Counted from the stretch's first letter, positions 27,838 through 37,518 are shown. The stretch: 64,000 bases of DNA from JAMZMI01 sp964353015 (GCA_964353015.1 CAYGUA010000020.1:29056-93055), one strand, 5' to 3'. The notes: a model not told the origin generated them from the letters alone. Translations and numbers: made by a program.

Positions 27838-27855
27838 TGCACAATGGTTTGCGCA
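27838..27855 (+). promoter_or_regulatory. Divergent operator candidate in front of lacI
   Basis: TGCACAATGGTTTGCGCA is an imperfect dyad whose arms (TGCrCAA and its complement) match the outer parts of the LacI-type motif, but its centre lacks the CG. It lies 48-65 bp upstream of the lacI start and may mediate autoregulation. Confidence 0.4.
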
Positions 27856-27902
27856 TATCTTTATTAATTAATAGTTTGTAATTTTGAATTAAAACATATC
27901 CA

Positions 27903-28940
27903 TTGACACCTAAGAAGACTACCATCCATGAGATAGCTAAGGAGTTGAACACTACAGCTTCCACAGTTTCTAGGGCATTAAACAATAATCCCCGAATTAG
28001 CGACGACACCAAAAAGAAGGTTCTTGACATGGCAGAGAAAATGGGTTATGAACCTAATACCATGGCCGCTTCACTGCGTATGGGTAGATCCAAACTCATT
28101 GGCATTATCGTACCCTTTGCAGATCGTATATTCTTCTCATCGGTGATAAGAGGTATTGAAGAAGAAGTCAAAAAATCCGGATATAATGTTATCATTTGTC
28201 AATCCTACGAAAAGGTTGAAAATGAAATAGATGACGTGAATGCCTTATTATCTGCTCAAGTCGCTGGTGTAATCATTTCCCTTTCCAGAGAAACTGATTC
28301 TATTGAGCATCTGAATAAAGTGATTAAGAAGCATAAAACCTTGGTACTTTTCGACAGAACCTCAGAGTTGGTAAATGCCAGTTCGGTAGTTATAGATGAT
28401 TATCATGGAGCATATGTTGCTGTATCACATTTAATAAATAATGGATACTCTAAAATTGCCTTTTTCTCAGGCAATAAGAAAGTAAGTATTTTCAAGGAAC
28501 GCTTTAGGGGATACCTTGCCGCTTTAAGTGATCATGATATTCCCGTTATTGATGAATTTATCGTTGAGGTAAAAAGTGACGTAGAACAGGGCAAACTAGC
28601 TACTGAAGAGTTGATGAATCAGAAAAACAAACCAGATGCAATCTTTTCATCCTCTGATTTTTCTGCCTTGGGCGCTATAAAATGGCTTACTCAAAATAAC
28701 TATCGAATTCCTCAGGACATTGGTGTAATTGGATTCGGAAATGATCCCTTTACTCAATATTTAGACCCGACCATGACTTCTGTAGATCAGAAAAGTATGG
28801 AAATGGGAAAAACCACAGCACAGGTTTTCATGGAACAATTGGAGGGACGAAATAATAGTGTCCGCAAAGTACTGTTGACACCTGAGTTAATCATTAGAGA
28901 TTCTTCATCTAAATTGACTATCAGCGAAATAGCTATTTAG
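27903..28940 (+). CDS. LacI-family transcriptional regulator of the pectin locus
   Basis: The 345-aa protein has an N-terminal helix-turn-helix (about residues 5-27: TIHEIAKELNTTASTVSRAL), a hinge helix with AASLRMGRSK and a periplasmic-binding-protein-like effector domain from about 62 onward. The start is a TTG at 27903; an in-frame TGA lies shortly upstream and no ATG is available between. It is divergent from the giant gene and followed 72 bp later by uxaB. Motifs of LacI type occur in front of susC, GH43, the giant gene, uxaB and GH28, so it is the obvious candidate regulator. The inducer is likely a galacturonate or KDG intermediate, by inference. Confidence 0.9.
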   Translation: MTPKKTTIHEIAKELNTTASTVSRALNNNPRISDDTKKKVLDMAEKMGYEPNTMAASLRMGRSKLIGIIVPFADRIFFSSVIRGIEEEVKKSGYNVIICQSYEKVENEIDDVNALLSAQVAGVIISLSRETDSIEHLNKVIKKHKTLVLFDRTSELVNASSVVIDDYHGAYVAVSHLINNGYSKIAFFSGNKKVSIFKERFRGYLAALSDHDIPVIDEFIVEVKSDVEQGKLATEELMNQKNKPDAIFSSSDFSALGAIKWLTQNNYRIPQDIGVIGFGNDPFTQYLDPTMTSVDQKSMEMGKTTAQVFMEQLEGRNNSVRKVLLTPELIIRDSSSKLTISEIAI

Positions 28941-28981
28941 TATATACCACAATATGGTATTTTGATTTTTTTATTTTAATT

Positions 28982-28999
28982 TGCGCAATCGTTTACACA
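28982..28999 (+). promoter_or_regulatory. LacI-type operator candidate (uxaB-uxaA-GH105)
   Basis: TGCGCAATCGTTTACACA matches the consensus TGCGCAATCGATTACACA at 17 of 18 positions. It lies 13-31 bp upstream of the uxaB start. Confidence 0.72.
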
Positions 29000-29012
29000 A
29001 ACTTAAAAATGA

Positions 29013-30431
29013 ATGCAAACCCTAACTAGAACCCCCGGTAATGACAATTACCCGATTAAAGTAGTACAATTTGGAGAAGGGAATTTCCTAAGAGCTTTTG
29101 TCGATTGGATGATCGATGTGCTTAACGAAAAATCTGATTTTAACGGCAGTGTTGCAATAGTGCAACCATTGCCGATGGGTATGGTGGATATGCTTGAGAA
29201 TCAGGGCGGTTTATACCATCTGATAAGGCAAGGTTTAGAAAAAAACGAAACCATTGATGAGGCTCGCCTCATTCAATGTGTTACAAAATTGATCAACCCA
29301 TTTAAAGATTTAAGTGGATATTATAATCTAGCCGAAACACCTACGCTTGAGTTGATTTTTTCAAATACCACTGAAGCGGGAATCGTATTCAATCCTGATG
29401 ACAAACCAGAAGGAAATGAATTGGCAGTTACTTTTCCAGGAAAACTTACGCAGTTTTTGCACCACAGATTTCTGCATTTCAATGGGGAGAATGCTAAAGG
29501 GCTGGCTGTCATCCCATGTGAATTAATTGAAAACAATGGCACCAAGTTAAACGACTGCATACTTCGATACATTCAGCTTTGGGATCTGAGCGATGATTTC
29601 AAAAATTGGATTGAATCAGCTTGTTCATTTGCAAACACTCTGGTTGATAGGATTGTGCCCGGATACCCGAAAGATGAGATTGAAGCTATAAAACAAAGAA
29701 TTGGATTTGATGATAAACTGGTTGTGAAATCAGAATCGTTTCATCTATTTGTTATTCAGGCAAAAAAGAATGTTCAGGATAAATTCCCAGCGCATAAAGT
29801 AGGTTTGAATGTAAAATATGTTGATGATATCACACCATATCGAACACAAAAAGTAAGAATATTGAATGGCGCGCATACTTCAATGGTGCCAATTGGTCTG
29901 CTGAATTGTATAGAAACTGTAAGCGAGACCATAAACGATTCAAAAACTGGCAAGCTTGTTAGAGAAATTATTTTCGATGAAATAGTTGAAACGATTAAAA
30001 TCCCAGGTGAAGATCCCAAAGATTTTGCCGAACAAGTAATAGCCAGATTTCAAAATCCATTTATCCGACATGAACTGATGTCAATCTCTTTGAATTCAAT
30101 TTCTAAATTCAAGGTGCGCGTATTGCCTACGATTTTGGACTTTATCCAACTAAAAAATGAATTGCCATCGAAATTGGTTTTCTCAATGGCATGTCTGATA
30201 CAATTGTACATTGACGAGCGATTTTCTCTAAAAGACAATGAAGAATATTTAGCTTTCTTCGAAGCAATCAAGCATGATAGTGCTGATCAAATCGTAGAAA
30301 AAACACTTTCAAATACTGCATTTTGGGATCAAGATTTAAATAAAGTTCCAGGATTGAAAAGCCGTCTGATTTTACATTATGAAGCACTTGCTTCGGAACA
30401 AATGGCAGATACCATATTAAGTCTTAAATAA
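29013..30431 (+). CDS. uxaB: Tagaturonate reductase (altronate oxidoreductase) UxaB
   Basis: UxaB reduces tagaturonate to D-altronate with NADH in galacturonate catabolism. The 472-aa protein starts with the mannitol-dehydrogenase-type Rossmann motif VQFGEGNFLRAFVDW and contains VPGYP and NGAHTSMVP in the C-terminal domain, both typical of UxaB. The ATG at 29013 is used because the ATG four bases earlier is closed by a stop after six codons. The stop overlaps the uxaA start by one base (TAATG). Confidence 0.94.
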   Translation: MQTLTRTPGNDNYPIKVVQFGEGNFLRAFVDWMIDVLNEKSDFNGSVAIVQPLPMGMVDMLENQGGLYHLIRQGLEKNETIDEARLIQCVTKLINPFKDLSGYYNLAETPTLELIFSNTTEAGIVFNPDDKPEGNELAVTFPGKLTQFLHHRFLHFNGENAKGLAVIPCELIENNGTKLNDCILRYIQLWDLSDDFKNWIESACSFANTLVDRIVPGYPKDEIEAIKQRIGFDDKLVVKSESFHLFVIQAKKNVQDKFPAHKVGLNVKYVDDITPYRTQKVRILNGAHTSMVPIGLLNCIETVSETINDSKTGKLVREIIFDEIVETIKIPGEDPKDFAEQVIARFQNPFIRHELMSISLNSISKFKVRVLPTILDFIQLKNELPSKLVFSMACLIQLYIDERFSLKDNEEYLAFFEAIKHDSADQIVEKTLSNTAFWDQDLNKVPGLKSRLILHYEALASEQMADTILSLK

Positions 30432-32077
30432 TGATAAAGGCAATAACAATTCACGAAAAAGATAATCTTGGGGTAGCGCTCGCCGATCTTAAAAAAGGGG
30501 ACGCGATTCAAATCAATCATCATTCAGTTACATTGATTCAGGATATTTCCGCCAAACATAAGTTCGCGCTGATGGATTTCGAAAAAGGTTCTGAGCTGTT
30601 CATGTATGGTCTGATAGTAGGTACCGCAAATCAATTCATTGCCAAAGGAGAAGCAATTACCACTGTAAATGTGACGCATAAAGCGACTGGCTATGATCTC
30701 GATAAACAAACAAAATTCAACTGGCAGGCACCCGATGTATCTAAGTTTGAAGGGAGAACTTTTTCGGGTTATCACAGGAATGATGGTCAGGTAGGTACAG
30801 ACAATATTTGGTTGGTTTTTCCTTTAGTCTTTTGTGAAAACAGAAATGTGGATGTCTTGAAAAAGGCATTTGAAAGAGCTCTTGGGTACGATGAGCAAAA
30901 TCCGTATGAAAATATGGTGAGTACACTCGTGACCCATCTAAAAAATAAATCTGTAGATAACGCATTAGAAACTTTAACCCTGGAAACACTTGAACCTGAA
31001 AATAAAAATCAGGTTTTTGAAAACGTAAAGGTTCGGTTCATCACTCATCAGGGCGGATGTGGTGGAATCAGACAAGACTCTGATACGCTTTGCAGATTAT
31101 TAGCCGGATACATCAACAATCCAAATGTGGCTGGAGCAACTGTGCTTAGTTTAGGTTGTCAAAACGCTGAGGTAAAAACCTTTAGTCAGGCTATTAAAAG
31201 CATCAATCCTGATCTTGATAAACCTGTAATCATTCTCGATCAGCAAGGCACTGGAAAAGAAACAGACCTGATCAGTCGTGCAGTAAAAGAAACCTTTAAA
31301 GGACTCATCGAAGCAAATAAAATAACAAGGAAACCAGCACCACTTAGCAAACTTACCATTGGTTTGGAATGTGGTGGTTCCGACGGTTTTTCAGGTATTT
31401 CGGCCAATCCTGCTGTTGGTCACGTATCTGATCTTGTTGCTGCTTTGGGTGGTAAAGCCATACTATCAGAATTCCCTGAGCTGTGTGGTGTGGAGCAGGA
31501 ACTAATCAACAGAATGCCGAGTAGAGATCTGGCTGTTAAATTCACAGATTTGATGCGGGCTTATGAAAAAGCAGCTGAAAACAGCGGATCAGGTTTTGAT
31601 ATGAATCCCTCACCAGGGAATATCAAAGATGGCCTAATCACTGATGCAATGAAATCTGCAGGAGCAGCCAAAAAAGGTGGCACTTCTCCTATTAATGATG
31701 TGCTGGATTATACAGAGTATGCGAAAAATCCAGGTTTGAATCTATTATGCACACCTGGGAATGATGTAGAATCAACCACAGGTTTGGTGGGTTCAGGAGC
31801 AAATATTGTGTTATTCACTACTGGTTTAGGCACTCCAACGGGTAATCCCGTCGCTCCCATTCTCAAAGTATCATCAAATACTAAAATGGCGGAAAAGATG
31901 TCTGATATCATCGACATCAATACAGGGCCAGTCATTGAAGGCACAAAAACGATAGAGCAGATGGGCGAGGAAATGCTGGAACATGTCATCAGAGTGGCCA
32001 GTGGGGAAGAAATGTCCAAAGCAGTAAAAATGAAACATTACGATTTTATTCCATGGAAAAGAGGTGTTTCTCTGTGA
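30431..32077 (+). CDS. uxaA: Altronate dehydratase UxaA
   Basis: UxaA dehydrates D-altronate to 2-keto-3-deoxygluconate, where this route meets the KduI-KduD route. The 548-aa protein has the N-terminal SAF domain (about 1-85) and the large GD/AH dehydratase domain from GYHRNDGQVGTDN onward, with THQGGCGG, GLECGGSDGFSGISANPA and CTPGNDVEST. The length fits UxaA. It is coupled to uxaB and followed 15 bp later by GH105. Confidence 0.95.
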   Translation: MIKAITIHEKDNLGVALADLKKGDAIQINHHSVTLIQDISAKHKFALMDFEKGSELFMYGLIVGTANQFIAKGEAITTVNVTHKATGYDLDKQTKFNWQAPDVSKFEGRTFSGYHRNDGQVGTDNIWLVFPLVFCENRNVDVLKKAFERALGYDEQNPYENMVSTLVTHLKNKSVDNALETLTLETLEPENKNQVFENVKVRFITHQGGCGGIRQDSDTLCRLLAGYINNPNVAGATVLSLGCQNAEVKTFSQAIKSINPDLDKPVIILDQQGTGKETDLISRAVKETFKGLIEANKITRKPAPLSKLTIGLECGGSDGFSGISANPAVGHVSDLVAALGGKAILSEFPELCGVEQELINRMPSRDLAVKFTDLMRAYEKAAENSGSGFDMNPSPGNIKDGLITDAMKSAGAAKKGGTSPINDVLDYTEYAKNPGLNLLCTPGNDVESTTGLVGSGANIVLFTTGLGTPTGNPVAPILKVSSNTKMAEKMSDIIDINTGPVIEGTKTIEQMGEEMLEHVIRVASGEEMSKAVKMKHYDFIPWKRGVSL

Positions 32078-32092
32078 GTTTAAATTGAAAAA

Positions 32093-33316
32093 ATGAATTA
32101 TCTGAAAAGCATATTCTCATTGTTTGCCATAGCTTTAATCGCGTCATGTGGATCAAACAATCAATCTTCCGAAAGCAAAAATGATAATGGGTCAGTAAGC
32201 CTTCCATATTCTGTGAGAATGGCAGATTCGGAAATGCAGCGCATGCCTGATCCAAGATTAATTGACTTCAGACCTAAACCAAAATGGGAATATACCAATG
32301 GGTTGTTGTGTCTCTCAATACTCCGGGTTTATCAAAATACTGGCGATGAGAAATATCTTCAATACGGCAAGTATTATGCTGACTCCATGATCACTGACAA
32401 TGGTGAAATTCTAACCTATAAGCTGACAGACTACAACATCGATAGAATCAATCCTGGAAGATTGATTATAGAGCTGAATAAAATTGAATCAAAGGACAAA
32501 TATCTGGCGGCCATTCAAACACTCCGTCAACAAATGCGCGAACATCCACGTACCTCGGAAGGTGGATTTTGGCATAAAAAGCGATATCCTTCGCAAATGT
32601 GGCTCGATGGCTTATACATGGGTAGTCCTTTTTTGTCACAATACGCTAGTGAGTTTGATGAGCCTGCTCTTTTCGACGATGTTGCAAACCAATTTCATCT
32701 GATTGACATACATCTCTATGACTCAGTAAAGGGACTTTATTATCATGGCTGGGATGAAAGTCGTGAACAACAATGGGCAGATCCTGAAACTGGACTCTCT
32801 CCACATTTTTGGGGAAGAGCTCAGGGTTGGTTCTCGATGGCAATCGTTGATGTGTTGGATTTTATGCCATTGGATCATCCAAAAAGACCCGAGCTGATCC
32901 AAATAGCCAATAAAGTAGCAGCAGGCATCAAAAAATATCAAGACCCTGTGTCTGGAGTTTGGTATCAAGTTCTTGATTTAGGTGGTAAAGAAGGGAATTA
33001 CCTCGAAGCATCTTGCTCAAGTATGTTTACCTACTTTTTATTAAAAGCCGTTCAGAATGGATACATAGACGATTCATACAATGAAGTTGCTATAAAAGGA
33101 TACAAAGGAATACTTGAAAATTTCATTAAAGAAAATGAAGATGGCACAATCAGTTTGACCAATGTTTGCGCTGTTGCAGGGTTAGGTGGCGATCCATATC
33201 GTGATGCATCTTATGAATATTACATTGGCGAGCCGCAGCGCGACAATGATCCTAAAGGTGTTGGCCCTTTTATCATGGCATCTATCCTCATGGAAAAGAT
33301 GAACGCAGCAAAATAA
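32093..33316 (+). CDS. Unsaturated rhamnogalacturonyl/galacturonyl hydrolase, GH105 family lipoprotein
   Basis: The 407-aa lipoprotein (lipobox ALIASCGSN) has an (alpha/alpha)6 barrel with GH105 motifs WLDGLYMGSPFLSQYA (catalytic Asp region), GLSPHFWGRAQGWFSMA and the C-terminal GPFIMASILMEKM. It removes the 4,5-unsaturated uronic acid that lyases leave at the non-reducing end, feeding KduI. It is the last gene of the lacI-downstream operon uxaB-uxaA-GH105. Confidence 0.92.
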   Translation: MNYLKSIFSLFAIALIASCGSNNQSSESKNDNGSVSLPYSVRMADSEMQRMPDPRLIDFRPKPKWEYTNGLLCLSILRVYQNTGDEKYLQYGKYYADSMITDNGEILTYKLTDYNIDRINPGRLIIELNKIESKDKYLAAIQTLRQQMREHPRTSEGGFWHKKRYPSQMWLDGLYMGSPFLSQYASEFDEPALFDDVANQFHLIDIHLYDSVKGLYYHGWDESREQQWADPETGLSPHFWGRAQGWFSMAIVDVLDFMPLDHPKRPELIQIANKVAAGIKKYQDPVSGVWYQVLDLGGKEGNYLEASCSSMFTYFLLKAVQNGYIDDSYNEVAIKGYKGILENFIKENEDGTISLTNVCAVAGLGGDPYRDASYEYYIGEPQRDNDPKGVGPFIMASILMEKMNAAK

Positions 33317-33331
33317 GTTGAAAATTCAAAT

Positions 33332-33350
33332 TTGATTAGATTCTGATCAA
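33332..33350. terminator. Possible bidirectional terminator between GH105 and CE8
   Basis: TTGATTAG and CTGATCAA form an 8-bp stem (one G-T pair) around a 3-nt loop between two convergent genes. No long T-run follows, so the call is modest. Confidence 0.4.
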
Positions 33351-34304
33351 TCAATTATCGGCAGGATCCCAATCGCCAAAAATATTTGACAGACTGTACT
33401 TATTGGCTTCCAAGTCAGACAGATGATGACTCCATTCGGCTCGTGATTCCGGTTTAGATCCAGCTCCAAAATTTTGATATTCTGCATAATAGGCCGTTTT
33501 CTTTTTATCCTCTGAGCCCCATGGATCCCAGCCTTCTTCTTTTATTATATCAGTAAGTTCACAATTCATGAAAACTGTCTGAGCAAATGGACGCCACGGG
33601 CGGCCAAGATATACTGATCCCTTTTCAGCCGAACCTGTGATTTTACAATTTTTGAAAACAAATCCAAATGCTGCACCTTGCTCTGTAGATGCTGCCGTTA
33701 TGAATCCATTTCGCTTGCAATAAATCTCACAACTTTCAAAAACTGCAGTAGACCATCCGAATATAAAATCGACGGTACCCTCGATATAGCAATTTTTATA
33801 ATACTGGCGACTGACCTTTCCATGAGGATAGAGTGTGTCCTGGTTTCCTAAAAATCGACAGTTTTCGAATTTCACTTTATCACCATCAATACGCACAGCC
33901 ACAGCCTGACTGCCTTCTCCGTATGAATTTTCGAAGGTGATATTTTTAGCCTCAAATCCATCTCCATAAATGAAAAAAGAAGAAGATCCGGATGTTCCGA
34001 TGTTTTCTCCAAAACGATTCAGTTTGCTTGCAAAATCATCGTAAGTCAATATCGTTTTATCCGACCCCTCACCTATAAATGTCACATTCGTTTTTGTGGC
34101 AGGCAGGATTAACTTTTCCTTATAAACTCCGCCCTTAATGAAAATCGTTGTTCGGTTTTTCCTCAAATGAGGCACTGCATCAATAGCCGCTTGAACAGTT
34201 TCGAAATCTCCTGTTCCATCCTTTGCTACCGTAAAATCGTAATCATAATCTGTAGCAAAACCCAAACAACCCAACATTACAGTTAATACTAATAGAACCC
34301 TCAT
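33351..34304 (-). CDS. Pectin methylesterase, CE8 family (second copy)
   Basis: The 317-aa secreted CE8 has the same catalytic set as the copy at 19385: GNQDTLYPHG, VDFIFGWSTAVF and LGRPWRPFAQTVFMNC. It overlaps the upstream CE12 gene by 4 bp (ATGA). It closes the GH28-CE12-CE12-CE8 operon, which seems aimed at esterified, acetylated pectin. The two copies differ clearly, so they probably prefer different methylation patterns or compartments. Confidence 0.93.
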   Translation of the reverse strand: MRVLLVLTVMLGCLGFATDYDYDFTVAKDGTGDFETVQAAIDAVPHLRKNRTTIFIKGGVYKEKLILPATKTNVTFIGEGSDKTILTYDDFASKLNRFGENIGTSGSSSFFIYGDGFEAKNITFENSYGEGSQAVAVRIDGDKVKFENCRFLGNQDTLYPHGKVSRQYYKNCYIEGTVDFIFGWSTAVFESCEIYCKRNGFITAASTEQGAAFGFVFKNCKITGSAEKGSVYLGRPWRPFAQTVFMNCELTDIIKEEGWDPWGSEDKKKTAYYAEYQNFGAGSKPESRAEWSHHLSDLEANKYSLSNIFGDWDPADN

Positions 34305-35092
34305 CTCGTCAATTTTTTCATTGCTTCAGACACCAAACCAGCTACAACATTGGCTCCTGCAGGCTGAAAATGTGTGTTGTCATTTTGCCCGTTGGGATAG
34401 GCTTCATAGATGCCTGAATCAAGATTCATGAAATATTTTTGTGTGACATATTCTCTGCCCTTTTCAGAAAAAGCATCCATGCTCAGTTGATTGAGGTCAA
34501 TGAATAAAGTTTGCAATTCATCCGCGACCTCTTTGGCAGCAGCAGGATACGCTCCATGCACATTTTCCAGATGATCATCTATCCATGGATAGTTCCTACA
34601 CACGGGAGTCAGTATGATGGGTACAGCGCCTTTTTCATATGTTTGAGTAACGAACAATCGAAGAAACTCTTTGTAGCCTTGTATGTCCACATACCTCTCC
34701 GTTTTTGTTTCAGCAGCATCATTATGGCCAAATTGAAAAATGGCAACATCACCAGGCATCAATGATTCATAAACAGCTCGCCATCTACCTTCCTGAAAAA
34801 ACGTGCGTGTGCTTCTTCCTCCTCTTGCCCGATCGTCAATATCTACGCTATCAGCTTCGAACAAAGTCTGATACTCAGGTAGCTTTTCTTTATTAAAAAA
34901 GGATTGGAATACTTGTCCCCAGCCCGTCACCGGGTACCTGGTTTTGAAGTAGTCTTTACCCTCATCATAGTTATCCGCATAGTCGGCAACAGTAGAATCT
35001 CCGCACAGATAGATTTTTACAATGCGATCTTCTGCCGTTCGACATCCAAATGCAAGAACCCCAAAAAATAAAATCCATTTTAGCTGAGACAT
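34301..35092 (-). CDS. Rhamnogalacturonan acetylesterase, CE12 family (SGNH), copy 1
   Basis: The 263-aa SGNH hydrolase carries block I LCGDSTVADY (catalytic Ser), block II RGGRSTRTF (Gly), block III FGHNDA (Asn) and block V DNTHFQPAGA (Asp and His). It removes O-acetyl groups from galacturonate in rhamnogalacturonan. The N-terminus carries a lipoprotein-like signal (LAFGCRTAED). It follows the second CE12 by 5 bp and overlaps CE8 by 4 bp. Confidence 0.9.
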   Translation of the reverse strand: MSQLKWILFFGVLAFGCRTAEDRIVKIYLCGDSTVADYADNYDEGKDYFKTRYPVTGWGQVFQSFFNKEKLPEYQTLFEADSVDIDDRARGGRSTRTFFQEGRWRAVYESLMPGDVAIFQFGHNDAAETKTERYVDIQGYKEFLRLFVTQTYEKGAVPIILTPVCRNYPWIDDHLENVHGAYPAAAKEVADELQTLFIDLNQLSMDAFSEKGREYVTQKYFMNLDSGIYEAYPNGQNDNTHFQPAGANVVAGLVSEAMKKLTR

Positions 35093-35097
35093 AATTT

Positions 35098-35856
35098 TTA
35101 TCTTTTACCAGCAACGATGTAGTCCACCAAACCCAGCTGCAACTCCTGAATTCCATCCAAAACCAGTTGAGCCATTTTCCTTGCACCTAATTCATTGAAA
35201 TGAGTGTCGTCTGCTTTTCCATTTGGATAATTCGGATGTTCTCCTGGTTGCAAATGATGATATAATAAAACTGATTTTTCTTCTCCCAAATCATTGACCA
35301 AATCCATGGATTTTTTGGTCATGTCTATTATTGGAATCTTATTTTCTGAGGCTACATCCCGCATAAGTTGTGCATATTCCAGATGAGAGTCAATCAAAAC
35401 ACCCACCTCAAATGATCTTCGTGAAACAGGTGTAAGAAGCACAGGAATTGCTCCTTTGGACTGAGCGTCACGGATGTACTTAATCAGATTTGCCTTGTAT
35501 TCAACGGGCGTAGTATAGCGACCAACTTTTGACGGTACTTCATCATTGTGACCAAATTGAATGAACACATAATCACCGGCCTTCAAAGTGTTCATAACAG
35601 CTTCCCATCTTCCTTCTTCTATAAATGATTTTGTGCTGCGGCCATTTTTCGCATGGTTCTCCACTCGAACCTGATCATTAAAAAAAGTAACAAAAGGAAC
35701 CCCCCATCCCATCTCAGGAAATGCATCCGCATCCTTCTCAGCACAAGTAGAATCGCCGACTAGATAGATCACAATCTCATCTTGCTGAACCAGACGAAAT
35801 GCGATAATTGAAATGAGTATCAGAATTACTGAAGCAATTTGAATCGCCTTTTTCAT
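35098..35856 (-). CDS. Rhamnogalacturonan acetylesterase, CE12 family (SGNH), copy 2
   Basis: The 252-aa protein has the CE12 blocks LVGDSTCAEK, AKNGRSTKSF, FGHNDE and DDTHFNELGA. An N-terminal hydrophobic segment (about 6-23) acts as a signal or anchor. It overlaps the GH28 stop by one base (TAATG) and is followed 5 bp later by the other CE12. The two CE12 proteins are paralogues, suggesting different acetyl positions (O-2, O-3) or a membrane-bound and a lipid-anchored pair. Confidence 0.9.
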   Translation of the reverse strand: MKKAIQIASVILILISIIAFRLVQQDEIVIYLVGDSTCAEKDADAFPEMGWGVPFVTFFNDQVRVENHAKNGRSTKSFIEEGRWEAVMNTLKAGDYVFIQFGHNDEVPSKVGRYTTPVEYKANLIKYIRDAQSKGAIPVLLTPVSRRSFEVGVLIDSHLEYAQLMRDVASENKIPIIDMTKKSMDLVNDLGEEKSVLLYHHLQPGEHPNYPNGKADDTHFNELGARKMAQLVLDGIQELQLGLVDYIVAGKR

Positions 35857-37517
35857 TACTTGATCTTCAAAACTTTCTTATTCAAATCCTTTCCCAACTT
35901 CACATCCGAAGCTTCAAAATCAGACTTGCTCAACTGAATATTCTCCGTCTTTTCTCCAAGAATCAAAATGGACTCAGTTGGGGAATCGGATGTTCCTTTC
36001 AAGCTAGTGGCTGTGAAATTTTTAGTGTTGTACAGACTTAACGGATAGCCTTTCTGGGTTACAATCTCCACGTTTTTAAAAATGATACCATCAGCATCAA
36101 TCATAGAAACACCCTTTTTACCCTCCAAATAGGCATTTTCGATTTGAATATTTTTTAAATTCATTTCCGGCAAACCCTGAAAATAGCCCGCACTTCCAGA
36201 TCCTACCGCTCTGATATTGCGCATGTAGATATCACGAAATGATGGCGTTTCTTCAGTAATTGGCATAGCCTTTTCGTCAATCTCTGGCGCTTCCTGATCT
36301 TCTTCAAGTACTGGTGATTGTCCTCCGTAGAATAGATTAAATCGAATCGGTTCAGTTGGAATATTGATCATATCGATATCCGAAATGTAGATATTCTCTA
36401 CAATCCCTCCCCTGCCTCTTGTGCTTTTAAATCTTAAACCGACATCCGTTCCAATAAATGTGCATTTAGAAACATGGACATTTTTCACCCCACCGGACAT
36501 TTCACTACCTACTACAAATCCACCATGCGCATGATAAACAATATTGTTTTTCACAATCACATTCTCAGTAGGTATGCCTCGTTTTCTCCCATCAGCATCT
36601 TTTCCAGACTTGATACAGATGGCATCATCTCCCACATCAAAAGTATTATTATATATCAAGGTGTTTTTACATGATTCCAAATCCAATCCGTCTCCATTTT
36701 GAGAATACCACGGATTGCGAATGTTCAGATTTCTGATAATTACATTTTCACACATCAGCGGATGCAAGTTCCAGGCTGGGGAATTTTGAAATGTAACTCC
36801 ATCCAACAATACGTTTTTTGAGTTGACAATACTGACCATCACAGGTCTAAGGAAGTCTTTGTATTTTTCAAATTCCTCTTTTGTTTTTGCATCCGGCACA
36901 TTAAAGTTTCCTGTATTTTCAGAACCAGCCATTGATTTTTCCGAAGGATACCAGGTTTTTTTATCACTACTCAACACCCCACCTTTTTTCAAAAGCGTGC
37001 TCCATTGTGCTGCAGTCATTTTACTTTTTTTGACCGGGCGCCAGGCATCTCCAGAACCATCAATAGTTCCCGATCCTGTGATGGCTACATTCTCCAGATC
37101 TATTCCATTTATTGGTGATATACATCGAAAAGTCTCTAAACCCTCAAAACTTGTGGGAATAAGTGGGTAGTCATCAAAATCTGAACTAAAAACAACAAAT
37201 GCTCCCGCATCTAAATACAAATTGATGTTACTCTTTAAAGTGATTGGTCCGGTCAGCCATATCCCTCGCGGAACTGTCAATTTTCCTCCACCTTTAGAGA
37301 CTAGGTGTTCGATGGCTTTAGCGAAAGATTCAGTGTTTTTTGTAATTCCATCACCTTTTCCACCAAAATCAGTCAGCACTATATCATAGTTCGGAATGGC
37401 TGGCTCGTTGATTCGAGGCATATCAAATTCCACATTATCATAGATGGATTTTTCAGTTTCCTGGGCTGTGATTAAATGTGTGAAAAAGAGGATTATTAAA
37501 TATAATATTCGTTTCAT
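35856..37517 (-). CDS. Polygalacturonase-type glycoside hydrolase, GH28 family
   Basis: The 553-aa secreted protein (signal peptide to LITAQ) starts with the pectinase fold motif DIVLTDFGGKGDGITKN. GH28 active-site motifs are recognisable: QNGDGLDLESC, DDAICIKSGKDADG, GGFVVGSEMSGG and RFKSTRGRGG. The family motif NTD is NGD here, a variant seen in Bacteroidota exo-acting members. It hydrolyses alpha-1,4-galacturonate or rhamnogalacturonan linkages. It is the first gene of a four-gene operon. An operator candidate lies just 2 bp upstream of the ATG. Confidence 0.9.
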   Translation of the reverse strand: MKRILYLIILFFTHLITAQETEKSIYDNVEFDMPRINEPAIPNYDIVLTDFGGKGDGITKNTESFAKAIEHLVSKGGGKLTVPRGIWLTGPITLKSNINLYLDAGAFVVFSSDFDDYPLIPTSFEGLETFRCISPINGIDLENVAITGSGTIDGSGDAWRPVKKSKMTAAQWSTLLKKGGVLSSDKKTWYPSEKSMAGSENTGNFNVPDAKTKEEFEKYKDFLRPVMVSIVNSKNVLLDGVTFQNSPAWNLHPLMCENVIIRNLNIRNPWYSQNGDGLDLESCKNTLIYNNTFDVGDDAICIKSGKDADGRKRGIPTENVIVKNNIVYHAHGGFVVGSEMSGGVKNVHVSKCTFIGTDVGLRFKSTRGRGGIVENIYISDIDMINIPTEPIRFNLFYGGQSPVLEEDQEAPEIDEKAMPITEETPSFRDIYMRNIRAVGSGSAGYFQGLPEMNLKNIQIENAYLEGKKGVSMIDADGIIFKNVEIVTQKGYPLSLYNTKNFTATSLKGTSDSPTESILILGEKTENIQLSKSDFEASDVKLGKDLNKKVLKIK

Positions 37518-37518
37518 C

